A stretch of 64,000 bases of DNA from Penelope pileata (lineage: Eukaryota > Chordata > Aves > Galliformes > Cracidae). The DNA is taken from contig WBMW01000591.1 of NCBI GenBank assembly GCA_013396635.1, positions 1 to 64,000 on the forward strand, given 5' to 3'. This document shows positions 50,713 through 62,641 of the stretch, one piece after another. Each line of letters begins with the position of its first letter. The stretch's first letter is position 1. A model generated the notes under the pieces. It did not search any database, was not told the origin of the DNA, and saw only the letters and a list, made by a program, of their open reading frames with translations. Position numbers and translations under genes: made by a program.

Positions 50713-51715
50713 TTACAAGCGCCATGGTGGGCACCCATGTTTTGTGTTATCAGCAACCTTGCTGAGGGTGGACACTATCCCCTCATCAAGGTCGATGAAG
50801 ATGTTGAACAAGACCGGACCCAGCACCNNNNNNNNNNNNNNNNNNNNNNNNNNNNNNNNNNNNNNNNNNNNNNNNNNNNNNNNNNNNNNNNNNNNNNNNN
50901 NNNNNNNNNNNNNNNNNNNNNNNNNNNNNNNNNNNNNNNNNNNNNNNNNNNNNNNNNNNNNNNNNNNNNNNNNNNNNNNNNNNNNNNNNNNNNNNNNNNN
51001 NNNNNNNNNNNNNNNNNNNNNNNNNNNNNNNNNNNNNNNNNNNNNNNNNNNNNNNNNNNNNNNNNNNNNNNNNNNNNNNNNNNNNNNNNNNNNNNNNNNN
51101 NNNNNNNNNNNNNNNNNNNNNNNNNNNNNNNNNNNNNNNNNNNNNNNNNNNNNNNNNNNNNNNNNNNNNNNNNNNNNNNNNNNNNNNNNNNNNNNNNNNN
51201 NNNNNNNNNNNNNNNNNNNNNNNNNNNNNNNNNNNNNNNNNNNNNNNNNNNNNNNNNNNNNNNNNNNNNNNNNNNNNNNNNNNNNNNNNNNNNNNNNNNN
51301 NNNNNNNNNNNNNNNNNNNNNNNNNNNNNNNNNNNNNNNNNNNNNNNNNNNNCTCACAACATTCCTATACTCCTCCCAAGAAGACAGGCCCTTTTTCCAC
51401 ATTTCATGGACCTTCTTTTTCTCTTTGATCTTGCCCATGAGCTCCTTGCTCATCCACGACGGCCTCCTGACGCCCTTCCCTAATATCCTGCTCTTAGGGA
51501 TGCACCGATCCTGAGCTTGGAAGAAGTACTGTTTGAATATCGACCAGCTCTCATGGGCCCCCTTACCTTCTAGCACTCTAGCCCATGAGATGCCTCCAAG
51601 TAGGCCCTGGAGGAGGTCGAAGTTGGCTCTGTGAAAATCCAGGGCAGCAATCCTACTTTTAACCTTACTTCTCCCACTCAGGATCTTGAACTCCAATCAT
51701 GTTGAGTTTTTTATC
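50713..51715 (-). pseudogene. CR1 LINE fragment B, interrupted by assembly gap
   Basis: Minus strand. 51700-51353 encodes the linker between the endonuclease and reverse transcriptase of CR1 ORF2: RIAALDFHRANFDLLQGLLG, then RRPSWMSKELMGKIKEKKKV and SSWEEYRNVV. After the N run, 50827-50715 encodes VLGPVLFNIFIDLDEG and TLSKVADNTK. The normal FADD catalytic box is VADN here, so the enzyme is dead. In CR1 about 330 residues separate these two parts, nearly 1 kb, but the gap is only 525 Ns, so the gap length is a placeholder or there is a deletion. The 327-codon minus frame is this fossil read through Ns. Confidence 0.9.
50828..51352. other. Assembly gap, 525 Ns
   Basis: A run of N inside CR1 fragment B. 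Frames reported across it (256-327 codons) are artefacts of reading through N. Confidence 1.
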
Positions 51716-51719
51716 AGCC

Positions 51720-52693
51720 ATCACTCCCTGAAATCCTTCTCTTCAGGAATGCTCTCAAACCACTCTCTGTCCAGACTGTATCTGTGCTTGGCATTGCCTT
51801 GACCCAGCTGCAGGACCTTACACTTGGCCTTGTTGAACTGCATGATGCTTGTGTGGGCCCACCACTCATGTCTATCAAGATCCCTCCAGATGGTATCCCT
51901 TCCCTCTAGTGTATCACCCACACTACTCAGCTTGGTATCATCCACAAACTCAATGAGGGTGTACTCAGTTCCACTGTCCACATTACCAACAAGGATGTTA
52001 AATAGTGCCAGTCCCAATTCCAACCCTGTGGAACACCACTTGTCACTGGTCTCCATCTGGACATTGAACCGTTGACTGCAACTCTTTGAGTGCAGCCATC
52101 CAGTCAATTCCTTATCCACTGAGTACTCCACCCATCAAATCCATGCCTCTCCAATTTGGAGGCAAGGTTGTTGTTCAGGGCAGTGTTGAATGCTTTGCAC
52201 AAGTCCAGGTAGATGACATCAGTTGTTATAGAATGCCACCAAATTTGTCAGGCATGATTTGCCCTTAGTGAAGCAATGTTGGCTGTCACCAATCACCTCT
52301 TTGCTTTCCATGTGCCTTAGCAAAGTTTCCAGAACTATCTTTGCTATGTTCTTTCCAGGTACATAGGTGATACTGACTGGCCTGTAGTTCCCTGGTTCTT
52401 CCATTTGTATCATCTTTTAAATGGTGATAAATTTTTCCCTTTTCCAGTTACTGGAAACTTCACAAGACTGCCATGACTTTTCAAATTTGATGGATAGTGG
52501 CTTAGTTATTTCATCTGCCATTTGCCTTAGGAATCACAGATGCATCTCATCCTTTCATCACCAATATCTGTAGAAGCTTTTCTTGTTGACCTTGATGTCC
52601 CTGGCCAGATTGAAATGTATCAGGACTTTAGCTTTCCTAATCTGATCCCTGACAGCTTGGAAAAATTCTCTGTATTCCTCCCAGGCTACCTGC
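51720..52693 (-). pseudogene. CR1 LINE fragment A, reverse transcriptase region
   Basis: Minus strand from 52693 down: a linker piece (QAVRDQIRKAKVLIHFNLAR), EITKPLSIKFEKSWQ, EEPGNYRPVSITYVPGKNIA with KGKSCLTNLVAFYNN, then TEYTLIEFVDDTKLSSVGDT and QFNKAKCKVLQLGQGNAKHR. The order follows CR1 reverse transcriptase fingers, palm and thumb. The catalytic box is FVDD instead of FADD. Stops and small deletions are present. It ends at EEKDFRE near 51722, where fragment B begins again at an earlier part of ORF2, so A and B are two separate copies, not one. Confidence 0.92.
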
Positions 52694-52714
52694 GATGAAA
52701 ATTCAATTTTCATC
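52694..52714. repeat. 10-bp perfect palindromic arms at CR1 edge
   Basis: GATGAAAATT, one C, then AATTTTCATC: a perfect inverted repeat with a one-base centre, lying exactly where CR1 similarity of fragment A stops. Confidence 0.9.
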
Positions 52715-55700
52715 AACATAGCTCACAAACTGTGGAAACACCAGCTCTTTGTGTCTTAATTAAGATACTTCTTACTCATTTGGATATGTAATTACTCATC
52801 TCTGCAGATTTTCGGTAAGAGTTAACCACCCAGAATCTCTGAGCTTTCAGCATATAAAGGCTTACAAATCTATCCATCTCATTAAAAGCAAAACTTCAGA
52901 ATATTTATAGATGCATCACATTTCCAGGCTGTACTTTTCCCGTGGCATGAGAGCATGGTTACTACATTCATCATCCCCAGAATATGCCACCAACTATCTC
53001 AGGCAGCTTTCTTTCCAGATTTTTATACATGGTTTGTTCATGAATGCTGACCTCATTCCTAACAGTTCGGATTTAAAAAAAAAAAAAAAAATCCACGAAA
53101 ATTGAAGATATACTGGCTGATTCTACAATGTTTTTTTTTTTTACCTTTCTCCAATTAATGTACATTTGTATTTTTTATTATAGTGTATAAGATAGAAACA
53201 AACTCTCTCATGATACAGAAAGTAAACAAAAATATATGCCAAGCGGAGAAGAAAAGTAGAAGTTCTGTTTGATGACTAAATTTCCATTAAGTAACATCTC
53301 TTAGTGTTACTCTTTATTTTGCTTACTAAATCTACAAAAAGTGCCACATTAGATGCATTGAGTACGCTCATGCATGACTTGATCCAGCACAAGTCCTTGT
53401 TTTACAGAGTTAAGGTCACAAATAGAAGGGTTAAAATAAAAGGTCATTTAACTTACATAGCAACAAGAATAACGTTTTTACAAGCAGATATATATAGATA
53501 GACCATATTTGATATAACTTGTATTTCACTTAAGATCATTATACAATTTTTCATATGTTTCTGCCCTTCAGAAATGTTTATGCTCAGAAAAGGCTCTACT
53601 TCCATTTCTTACAAATAAATAATTTTCTAAGACAATAGTTTCTTCCCTAATGTTTTTGTTTGTTTGTTTACAGGTATATCCCAGTTGCTATCTGGAGAAC
53701 TAGGCTATTTTTTTGGATAATGGAAAACCATATGCAATTTAAATGTCCAGATATTCTCACTAGGTAACTCAGATACTACACTGAAATGTAGATATTATGT
53801 GACACGTTTTATTATGATTTATGGGCAATCACTTGTAACTTTCTGTAGCTGAATTGCAGTACACTGGTATTCTGACAGGTAAATAGGAAGAAGGATAGAT
53901 AGTAACATTACATATGCAGAGTATATATTTCCATCTAAATGATAGTGAGCATACTCTACCTATCCTTTAATAGACAACAAAAAGGTAAGGGAACTGTCTA
54001 AGGTACTACTCAGATAACTGTGTTTCATTGTGAAATTGTGGATTATTGATATTTCATTCCAAATTGAATGATATTGATATTGATATTCCAAAAAGGAAAG
54101 TTCTTCCTACTTTTACAATTGTGTTTATAGTTATTTACCATTTGATGAACTACTACTGTTATGTCATACATTATCTTGGACTTGATTTCTGTTGGAAATA
54201 AAATCTGTTAAAATGTAGATAGATAAGAACTGTGGGACAATTTGAAGCAGAGTGTGATAAAATCATGTTGAAATCGTACACTGGATGTTTTAATTATATT
54301 GAGTATCCTCATGAGAAACAGAATATAGTGTTTACACCACAACCCTCTTTGTGAATCTTAGCATAGAAAAGCAGTTTGCAAGTGTGCATAATATAAAAAG
54401 GTGATTATGATTGATGCAATGCTGCAGTCATCTTTGGCCAAACAGGAACATTGTGAAATGGATTGTTATCACCAACAACTTTTGAGTGGAATCAATTCCC
54501 ATGATTTTACGCTTTCTTCTAGAAAACTTTTGGAAATAGTAACATTTAGGACCTATGTGAAATGTCTTATGGGGACCTTAGTTCATCTTTCAGCTGATAT
54601 TTTTAATTCCATGCCAAATATTATCTCTAGATGATCACTACTTTACTATTTTGAATTAACTGACTCATCTGATTATTTGGCAGGTTTTTGGCACTTTTGA
54701 CATCTATAAACTCTGGCAGCTGTAGGAGTTTCTCATTCCTAAAATTTCTTCCTACAACTAGGGAACTTACTAATGTAGTCATTCAGGATCACTCATTTTC
54801 CCATGTAGCAGTCTCTCCTGAGGCTACATAAAGATTCTGTTGAGTTATTCCTTTGGTTTATCATAAATTTCTTCTGGACAAAGAATTATTAGACAATCTA
54901 GCCTATGGTTAATTTTAACTTACTGTAACTATTTGAAGGATTAGATTTCTCATCTACATTTTCCCATTTTACATTTCTTAGGAAACAGAGAGAAATGAAC
55001 ATGCAAAGAAAGTGACGCGTATCTGCTTAAATGAGGCCTAAACTGGATAACACATCCTCTAGGTGGCCTATTTTTCCCCTTAACCAACTGCAGTGAAAGC
55101 CATGACAAACAGCTTAGATAGACACTTTTGAACTGTCTGTAGTGTTTCTGTAGTGATACCTCAGCATCTTGTTCTAACAAGCTTCTTCTAAGTACATTCC
55201 TGAAACGAAAAATGAACTTGGTATTGTTCTGATTTCCACTTTATGGATGAATAGAGATATTGCTTTAATTTAATTACGAAGTAACTTGCTATTTGTCTCC
55301 TGCAATGCACATAGTGGTATTTTAACAATAGGGTTCATAAGTGGAACAAACTTAACTCAGTAACATATGTTTAATTAGTGTTTCTTAGTTTGACAATTCA
55401 TGAAGCTCAACTCACATAAACAAGTAATCTTGACCATTCTTTGGAAGATACAATGACAATACAGTGAGAATTAGAAGACACTTCTCAAAATCTTTAGCAC
55501 AGATTTTGTTCTCTCTTCTATTTTCATACAGACCACATATGATATGAATGATATAGATACTAAACTTGGCATTCTAAGTAGCTTGTCTTTCTGTCCAACA
55601 ACTTTTGTTGGACACCTTTTGTTGTATCTGTCGAACAACTTCTGTTTGCTGTTGAACTTGTATTGTTTCAAATAAGCAGATCAGGTGTCAGAGTAAAATA

Positions 55701-55822
55701 CAAAGAGCACAAAATAGTTGTACCAGTCCTCCAGACTTAAATTACAAATGACACTAAAGAAACAAAAAATACCTATGTGAAATAAGAATCTTAATTGTGA
55801 TCTACTTGGTTTTATTAGAGTT

Positions 55823-55849
55823 AATTAGGTCAGTGGAGCTGACCTAATT
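55823..55849. repeat. 11-bp perfect inverted repeat
   Basis: AATTAGGTCAG, loop TGGAG, CTGACCTAATT. The arms contain AGGTCA and TGACCT, the nuclear-receptor half-site in inverted arrangement with 7 bases between. It could form a hairpin or be a receptor-like site, or be chance. Confidence 0.85.
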
Positions 55850-57093
55850 TTTTAATTAATAAATTTATTCCGAAGGAACACATTAACATATTGCTAGACT
55901 TTCATAAAACAGGCAGAATAATTACACTGTAGAAGTTACAAAACAATTTGTAATAACTATTTTTTCATTTAAATAACTAGGTTCTCACACGACAGCTTTA
56001 AACTATCTTGCAGTGTAACTACAGGGTAGATGATACTTCTTATGGAGATTATATAAATAGAGTTTTTTTCTCTACCATGTTCTTTTGTCTGTACTACATG
56101 AGAAGCATTTATAAGTACATACTTTTCTTATACTTTTCCTGTATATTTTCAAATAGAAAATACCAATAATTTTAGCAACGAGGGGATTTTATCAAAATCA
56201 TGGGTAAATTTCCCAGAAGTTTTTTTCTAATAATGTCTTACAATCAGTATAGTTATTCTTTATAATCAATTTCACTGCTGTTATTTTAATTATTTTCACT
56301 TTTATGTTGCCTTAGAGGAGATTAAGTATTGCTAATAATTGGAGAACTTTTTAATTGGTTTTGAGTATTATAAATAAATCACTAAGATTCTTCCCTGAAA
56401 AAATAATTCTTTGTAGACCTGATGAACTGTTTCATGTTCCCAAAGGAATTCTGAATTCATTTGAGTTGTTACTACTAAGATAAAGTATAACTTTTTAGTT
56501 TCCCTTAAATTTCAAAATTAGTGCCATGCACAAATAGACCAGAGAAGCAGGACTCCTGGCTGTCATGAGTACATTTGTACAGAGTGTATGTGTTCCAGAA
56601 ATCTTAGAATATAAATTTTTATACTTCCCATATAACTATCTCACTTTGAAAATCAATTTTAGATTCTGTGTTATTGAGTGGCGTGATTCATTCTTGCAAT
56701 CACCCCAAAATAAGTTACCATGTGATGGCATGCTATTATTTGTCAGTGCATGCTTTAAGAAATACTCCAGTACAGAATAAGGTAATACAGAATTACATCC
56801 ATGTAACTAATCAAAATTCCAATTTTATGGACATTCACTATAGAGGTAGCCAAACACAATTTAGAGGTAGAACAATGTTTCCCAGTTCCAAACTAAAATA
56901 TATTTATCATTGTTGAAACTGAGTCCTGGTGTTACTATTACAAAGCTTGTCAGCACATATGCTTATGATTTCAAAGAAACTCCATGGTATAACTCCACTG
57001 TTGACAGTCAGACCAGGTCTGGATGTTTAACACAGGTTCCTCAAGGGATTAATTGATGATACAAATGATGATACAACGATGATACAAATTTGT

Positions 57094-57118
57094 AAAAAAA
57101 AAAAATTTTTTTTTTTTT
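57094..57118. repeat. A12T13 self-complementary tract
   Basis: Twelve A followed by thirteen T, preceded by two or three GATGATACAAA-like direct units. A DNA-bending or replication-slippage tract. Confidence 0.85.
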
Positions 57119-59344
57119 AAGAATCTTATCTAACATTTAAATAATTAAGAAACTTTTAAATAATGTTCCTTCAAGGTATGCATGTCGTTGGGGGGAAGCA
57201 AAAGCACATGGTAGGATGTTTTCATTCATAAATCTCAATATGATTACTAGTACCATTTTTTACTTTTATCATCCTAACTTTTGACTACATTACTCTCCAG
57301 TTGCCTTTTTCATGAACATTTTATTCATAATTCCTTTAGCAAGATAAAGCATTCATAATAAACAACTAAATATGAAGTGAAGAGAGAAGGAAGTCCAAAA
57401 GGGTTAAAAGTAGATGCAATGCTTCAAAAATCTAACTAAAGATTTAAGTTGAATGTTGTCAGGCAGGTATGCTTCAGAATTCTTACTTCATTAACTCATA
57501 ATAGATAAAATTTCCTAATTATCTGCTCCAGTGAAATAATAATGTTTTATTCTCTCAGTTTTTCCTACAAGAAAAGAATTACAGTATCTGTAGATGTTAC
57601 TGTTTTGCTTTACCTCTAGATATCGAAGAGAAAGATGGTAAAAACGTCATCCTCCACTAGCTGTCCATACTGCTTCTGCAATTTTGTATTTTTTAACAAG
57701 TTTTTTCTTCTTTCACCTTCTCTTGCTTGCCAACAATCATAGCTTTACCTACAAATTTTATGTTTTAAATCGTTTTTTCACCATATGCCATCTTACACTT
57801 TGAAGACAATAAAATTCCCATTTCCTTTCTGCATGGTGGATCAGTTTGCACAATATAACAACTTGGGAATTTGTTTGCATTAATCTTGATAAAAACAAGA
57901 ACTTCATTGCATCTGCGTTCACGTACTGAATTAATCAAATTTAACTGTTAGAAAGAAGCTGAAAAGAATGCAAGTAGGTTGTGATAAGGTTCTATCATGT
58001 GCAATACCTAACAAGAAAAATGAGAGAAGATTAGTGGTGTAATAATGGGTAATTTTTGAAGGGAAAAAACTCCTAAAGTATCCAAAGGTGTTCTTCCCAC
58101 AAACCAAGCAACCAGAGGCTTGAAGCTGCTGACACAGGTAAGTAATTTGTAGCATGTTGGAAAAGAGACATCAATACAGAGAAAGCAATCCTCTTTCTAG
58201 TTAGTTGAAGGGTTAATAAGGATGGGGAAACTTCGGACGTTTTGGGAAAAGTAGTTAAATTACATCCAGCATCATAGATATTAAACTTATATTTTATTTT
58301 TGGTTTTATGTTCTATGAACCTTGAGTGTAGATTCGTTTTGCTGTAGAAAGCTTTGTCAATTCACCATCAACTACTAATATCGGTGTGAAAGAGTTCACA
58401 GATGACAAGCTCTGCTATGCCTGTCGTGATAATATTTTCAGGAAATATGGGACTCAGTGCAGAGATCCAGTCTACAAGTTCTGGAATGGTAAATAGCTAT
58501 CCAGAAAGGAATGAAGGGGAATAAAACTTTTCTCAATGGACTGTACTTTAAAGGAATTGAATGGCTCTAGAGTTGCATCTGTACAGTAACTGGGACGTGC
58601 TAATAGTAATTTCCTTGCTAGTACCACTTCAAGCAGCACACTTGTCCCTGCTGTGCTGAATAGCAACTGCCAAAATCAATGCCCCTTTTCAGTCACTGAC
58701 AAAAAGCTCTGCTTTGAGCCAGTTTGCAGAGCAATGAACCAAGGAGGTCAGCAGCAATAAGAAGCTTAAAAACAACAGTGAGGAACTGAGTTTCTCCTTG
58801 TGCTGTTCTGAAGCTCTTTTAAAGTCTCTCTGACAAGATGGGCTCATTTTGAAAAATACATAGAAAATTTAGAATTCATGCAAAGACTCCAGCTGAACTA
58901 GGAATCCAAGTACACTCTCTCACTGGTAAGAACATGAGTCTCCTGATTCACAGAATAGTATGTTTTTACTGTTCCCAGTGACAAGATAATTTAAAATATA
59001 CACAAACGTACATAAGAGTTCTAATTGCAACTTTGAACAACAAACAAAATAAAAAAAAATCTATATCTCAAATATACAAGTTTTAAGAAAATATTTTTAG
59101 AGAGAAACTGCAGCTTTTTATGTTATACTACACTTACTATGGTATCCTTTTTGTACTTTGTAAAGAAAAATTATTAAGGATTACCTTATTCATGGAACAA
59201 TATACTACAAATGAAACATCAAAACAATAGCCCTCTGTAGCTGATCATATTGTAATGCTTGCATTACATTGCTATAACCTAAGATTTTTGGACCTATAAC
59301 GTCATTTTTCAGGCAAGGTTGATGATGACTGTGCATATAATATA

Positions 59345-59500
59345 TTTTAGTTGGATTTGTAGCAAGCCTTTGATCAACTTTTGCATAAGCTTCAGAGATC
59401 CATATTAAGACAAAAAAAAAGAATAAAGGACTGGTTAAAAAATAGACTAGTGATTATATCTTGGAAAAAATAACTTACTGTGGTTTTATGTGGGTCAGCA
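59345..59500 (+). pseudogene. Ancient LINE reverse-transcriptase trace (CR1-like)
   Basis: Frame starting at 59351 reads L-D-L-stop-QAFDQLLHKLQRS, then RIKDWLKNRLVIISWKK, stop, LTVVLCGSA. This resembles the CR1/L2-group palm segment LDFxKAFDxxxHxxLxxKL...WxxNWLxxRxQRVxxxG. It has several stops and no conserved tail. Either a very old CR1-group copy or chance similarity; the order and spacing of three motifs favour the former. Confidence 0.45.
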
Positions 59501-60693
59501 TTCACATCTGAAAGCGTTAACATCTGAAGAATGTGTGAGGCAATTAACAATACCTTGGTAACTGCTCAGAAATGCAAAGATGACAGAGCAAAAGAACTGG
59601 ACAGCAGCTTTCTACAGGGGATGTATTGTGAGAGGAGCTAGGGAACCTTCTCTTCGAGAAGTGTGGCCACATTTTACCAGGGATCTTTTGGGTGGCACAC
59701 GATCACTGCTACCTTCAGAGATGCTAGCAAGTATATTAAGTAGCCCCAGTTTATGACTGGATTATCACTATGAAAAGCTGTTGTTTCCACATGTGCTTTA
59801 TCCATATGCTTTCCCACTCATTTTTTCATGACCTATATCATTCACATGGTCACATGTTGTCCCATAAGCTCTGCCATGGGGCAGAGGGACGATGAGGATA
59901 TGCGTTGTCTCAGAATTTCCTCTCCTGGGTGAATATCCATCAGTGTACTGTTCAAAGTCTGCTAGTTTATATCACTGAAACAAATATACCAATAAAATTA
60001 TGTCAAAGTCTATATACCTTTAAAAATGTTCATATTTGTTCTATAGAGGTTTTTTTTTAAAAAAAATTCTTGTATTCATTTATGTGCTTTTCTCAAATGT
60101 AAATTCAGCTGATAAATTCACGTTAAAATGTAAATAAGGGTAGACTAGGTATCTTCACAGCTCTTTTAGGACTACACAATGTATTTACCTCTTGTTGCCC
60201 TTTGAGTTTTATCCAGATGAAAGATCTGGGGAAAGAAGGAAGAGTGAGAGTTGTAGCATTCCTGATTTGAGGTAGAAACATGTTTTTGAAGTATCCACAT
60301 TATTGTAATTTTCGTCACTCTGGAAAGCTTTTTCCTTTCCATTGCAGGACTTTCCTTCTGGAATAAATGAAATCAAACTAGTTTTATTATCTTCATGAAT
60401 TTTTCTACATGTATACATGTAGATATATTTATATATATATATTCTTTTTAAAGAAAGCATGTTAAGTTTGCTTCAATTCTCCAACCTAAGTAAATGATAA
60501 ACACAGGAATAAAGATGGTCTACTAATCTTTCTAAGGGTCTACCAATTTGCCACACAAAAATATGTCCCCACATGCCATATAGCTCATGCACAGTATCTC
60601 TCACCCAGCCATGATGGTGTTCACTTTGTTGCCTGCAGATATCTTGTTCACCCACTCAAAATCTTATGTGCCCTGAAAATCATATACATATTT
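59501..60693. other. Non-coding, no recognised element
   Basis: T/A tract at about 60050-60067 and a TATA-rich patch at about 60412-60442. Nothing gene-like; the 83- and 60-codon minus frames have no domain. Confidence 0.55.
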
Positions 60694-61130
60694 TGTGGGT
60701 TGACCTTGGCTGGCTGACAGTGGCTTACACAGCTGCTTTCACACTCCCCCCTCCTCAAAAGGAGGAGAGGAGAATATAAGATGGAGGAGCTCATTGCTCA
60801 AGATATTATGAGTTACCAACTACCATCACAGTCAAAACACACTTGACTTAGGGAAAAATGTTTATTTCCAGCTAAAATAGAGTCGGTCCTTCATTCTCAA
60901 CTCTTTCACCTCCCATCTCCATGCATGGTGATGGTGAATGGGTTGGAGCTGTCTGGAACCAACTGAGTCTGGCGCAAGGCAGCCTCTGCTCAACACGTGT
61001 TCTCTTCTCAGGTGCAGTATATCTTTACTGTACAGTTGTAGGAAATACAAAAAAATCTGTGGAGTTCTATTTCTAGTATGTGCTCAGATAATTTGTATGA
61101 CAGTTTGTGAAGAAAAGCTGGTTGGAACAT
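60694..61130 (-). mobile_element. LTR of a second avian ERV family
   Basis: The plus strand begins TGTGGGTTGACCTTGGCTGG and goes on with a CACTCCCCCCTCCTC block, GAGAATATAAGATGG, ACCATCACAGTCAAAACACA then CTTGACTTAGGGAAAAATG, and a TTCACCTCCCATCTCC block. This order matches the avian LTR whose minus-strand 3' end is ...CCAGGGTCAACCCACAACA. It differs from the 570-bp family. The far boundary is unclear (about 61130) and no target duplication was found. Confidence 0.75.
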
Positions 61131-62641
61131 GTCATAGATATGGCTGACACTGCTGAATATTTAAAACTCTCAGATATCTCCTGAACAAAAATTTGGGATA
61201 GAAAAGAAATTGTGACAGAATGAACCCTCCTGATCAAATAACTGAGCAACTGAGAACTTACTTCTGTATTAACAGTCCAGATTTGGCATAAGCATTCCTT
61301 TTCAGTTGAATTTTTCTTTAGCTGAGTTCTTTATGATCACCACAAAAGCTTCTCTCTACCTCAAGATACTTACTAAAGTGTGAAGTTTATACACTTTATT
61401 TTTTGATTCTATATCCTATGCATGAATATTCTCATGGTCTTTGTCTTAATCCAAATGGCATCCTCTCATAGTTTTATTCACCAACTAGTATTTCCACTAT
61501 ACAGCCTGAAATTTTTTCATTGCTTTGCTTTTTAGTCTACTGATTTTCAATACTGTTGGCTGCTCATCAGTCCTTGTATGTGAAAACAGATAACTTAAGA
61601 ATTTAGTTTATTTTTTTTTGTTATTGTACATGTTCCTTTTAATTAATTGTCAGCCAGAACTGCACTATCCCACTGCTTTTCTCAAATGCCTCTGGGTAAA
61701 TGTCTCTCTGTCTTGCTTGCAAAGGATATATTGCAATTTCTCTTGGAGAAATATCGCCAATTCTACTGAGGTTAATTACTTTAGATAGGTTTCTGTAGAA
61801 ATTGCCTTACAGTATATTCTTTTGGATTTCTTTTAATCACAGGGCAGATGCTTTCACCTCAGAGTTTCTATGTCATCTACATCCTCAATGCTCTTAAAAC
61901 TAAAGAAACAGCAGTATGCAGAAAATTTAAATTAGCTCAGATAGGCCCAGATTCTATGTGCATGATATCTCATGGAAGCCTAAGGCATTTAGTCATTTAT
62001 ATCATATCTGACATTGCCACTCTATTTTTTTTTTTTTTCTTAAAAAGAGAAGTGATAAAACCACAGAATGTTTAATAGCAAAGGCCACAGAGTAGTGTTG
62101 CATTTTTACAAATACAGTAATTGGAGAAGGATCTTCTTCAAAAAAGATACAGGCAGAACTTTATTAGAGGTTTGATTAAACCTCTCCAAACTTGGTAAAG
62201 TAGGAATAATTGCATCTTTCATCAAAAATAGTAGAAATCATTAAATTTATTAGAGAAGCATCCAAATTGAAACAAATTAATTGTAGTCACTTATGTACTT
62301 GAGCTTTCTGGACGGAGCACCTCTAGAATAGAGTGTTTGAATTGCAGAAGTCAAAATGAAGTGAGAAAGAAAAAAAAAAAAACACAGAAATGGAGGGAAG
62401 ATAATGAAACGAACAATCTAAATACCTGATTAAAATTAATTCTGAGAAAAGACTATAAAGAGTTTGAGGTGCGAATGAAAGAAAAATGTAATCTAGGAAA
62501 TTGTCTCTTGTTATTTAATTTCTATGCCAATTCATAGTATTCAGTAAGTCAACATTTTGCATGATTTTCTTTAGAAATACAGACATCACACACACTGGAT
62601 CCTGTCAGCATGTTCTCTTCCCAACTGAAATAATCTACAAT
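61131..62641. other. Non-coding, no recognised element
   Basis: AT-rich, T12 run near 62027 and A14 run near 62369. No gene or transposon recognised. Confidence 0.55.

Larger units (their letters stand above)
52715..59344. other. Non-coding, transposon-poor
   Basis: About 6.6 kb without a recognised transposon. Notable small structures: A17 run about 53076-53092, (ATTGAT)n words about 54068-54085, the hairpin at 55823-55849, and direct GATGATACAAAT units just before an A12T13 tract near 57.09 kb. Open frames of 60-82 codons have no domain. Confidence 0.5.

Noticed and set aside
50330..50734. 134-codon minus-strand frame over the CpG-rich block
   Set aside because: Proline/alanine/arginine-rich translation is expected from GC-rich DNA; no domain, and its start lies in CR1 debris.
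50632..51696. Long frames of 256, 283 and 327 codons on both strands
   Set aside because: Most of each frame is N. Only the minus-strand one has meaning at its ends, as a CR1 fossil.
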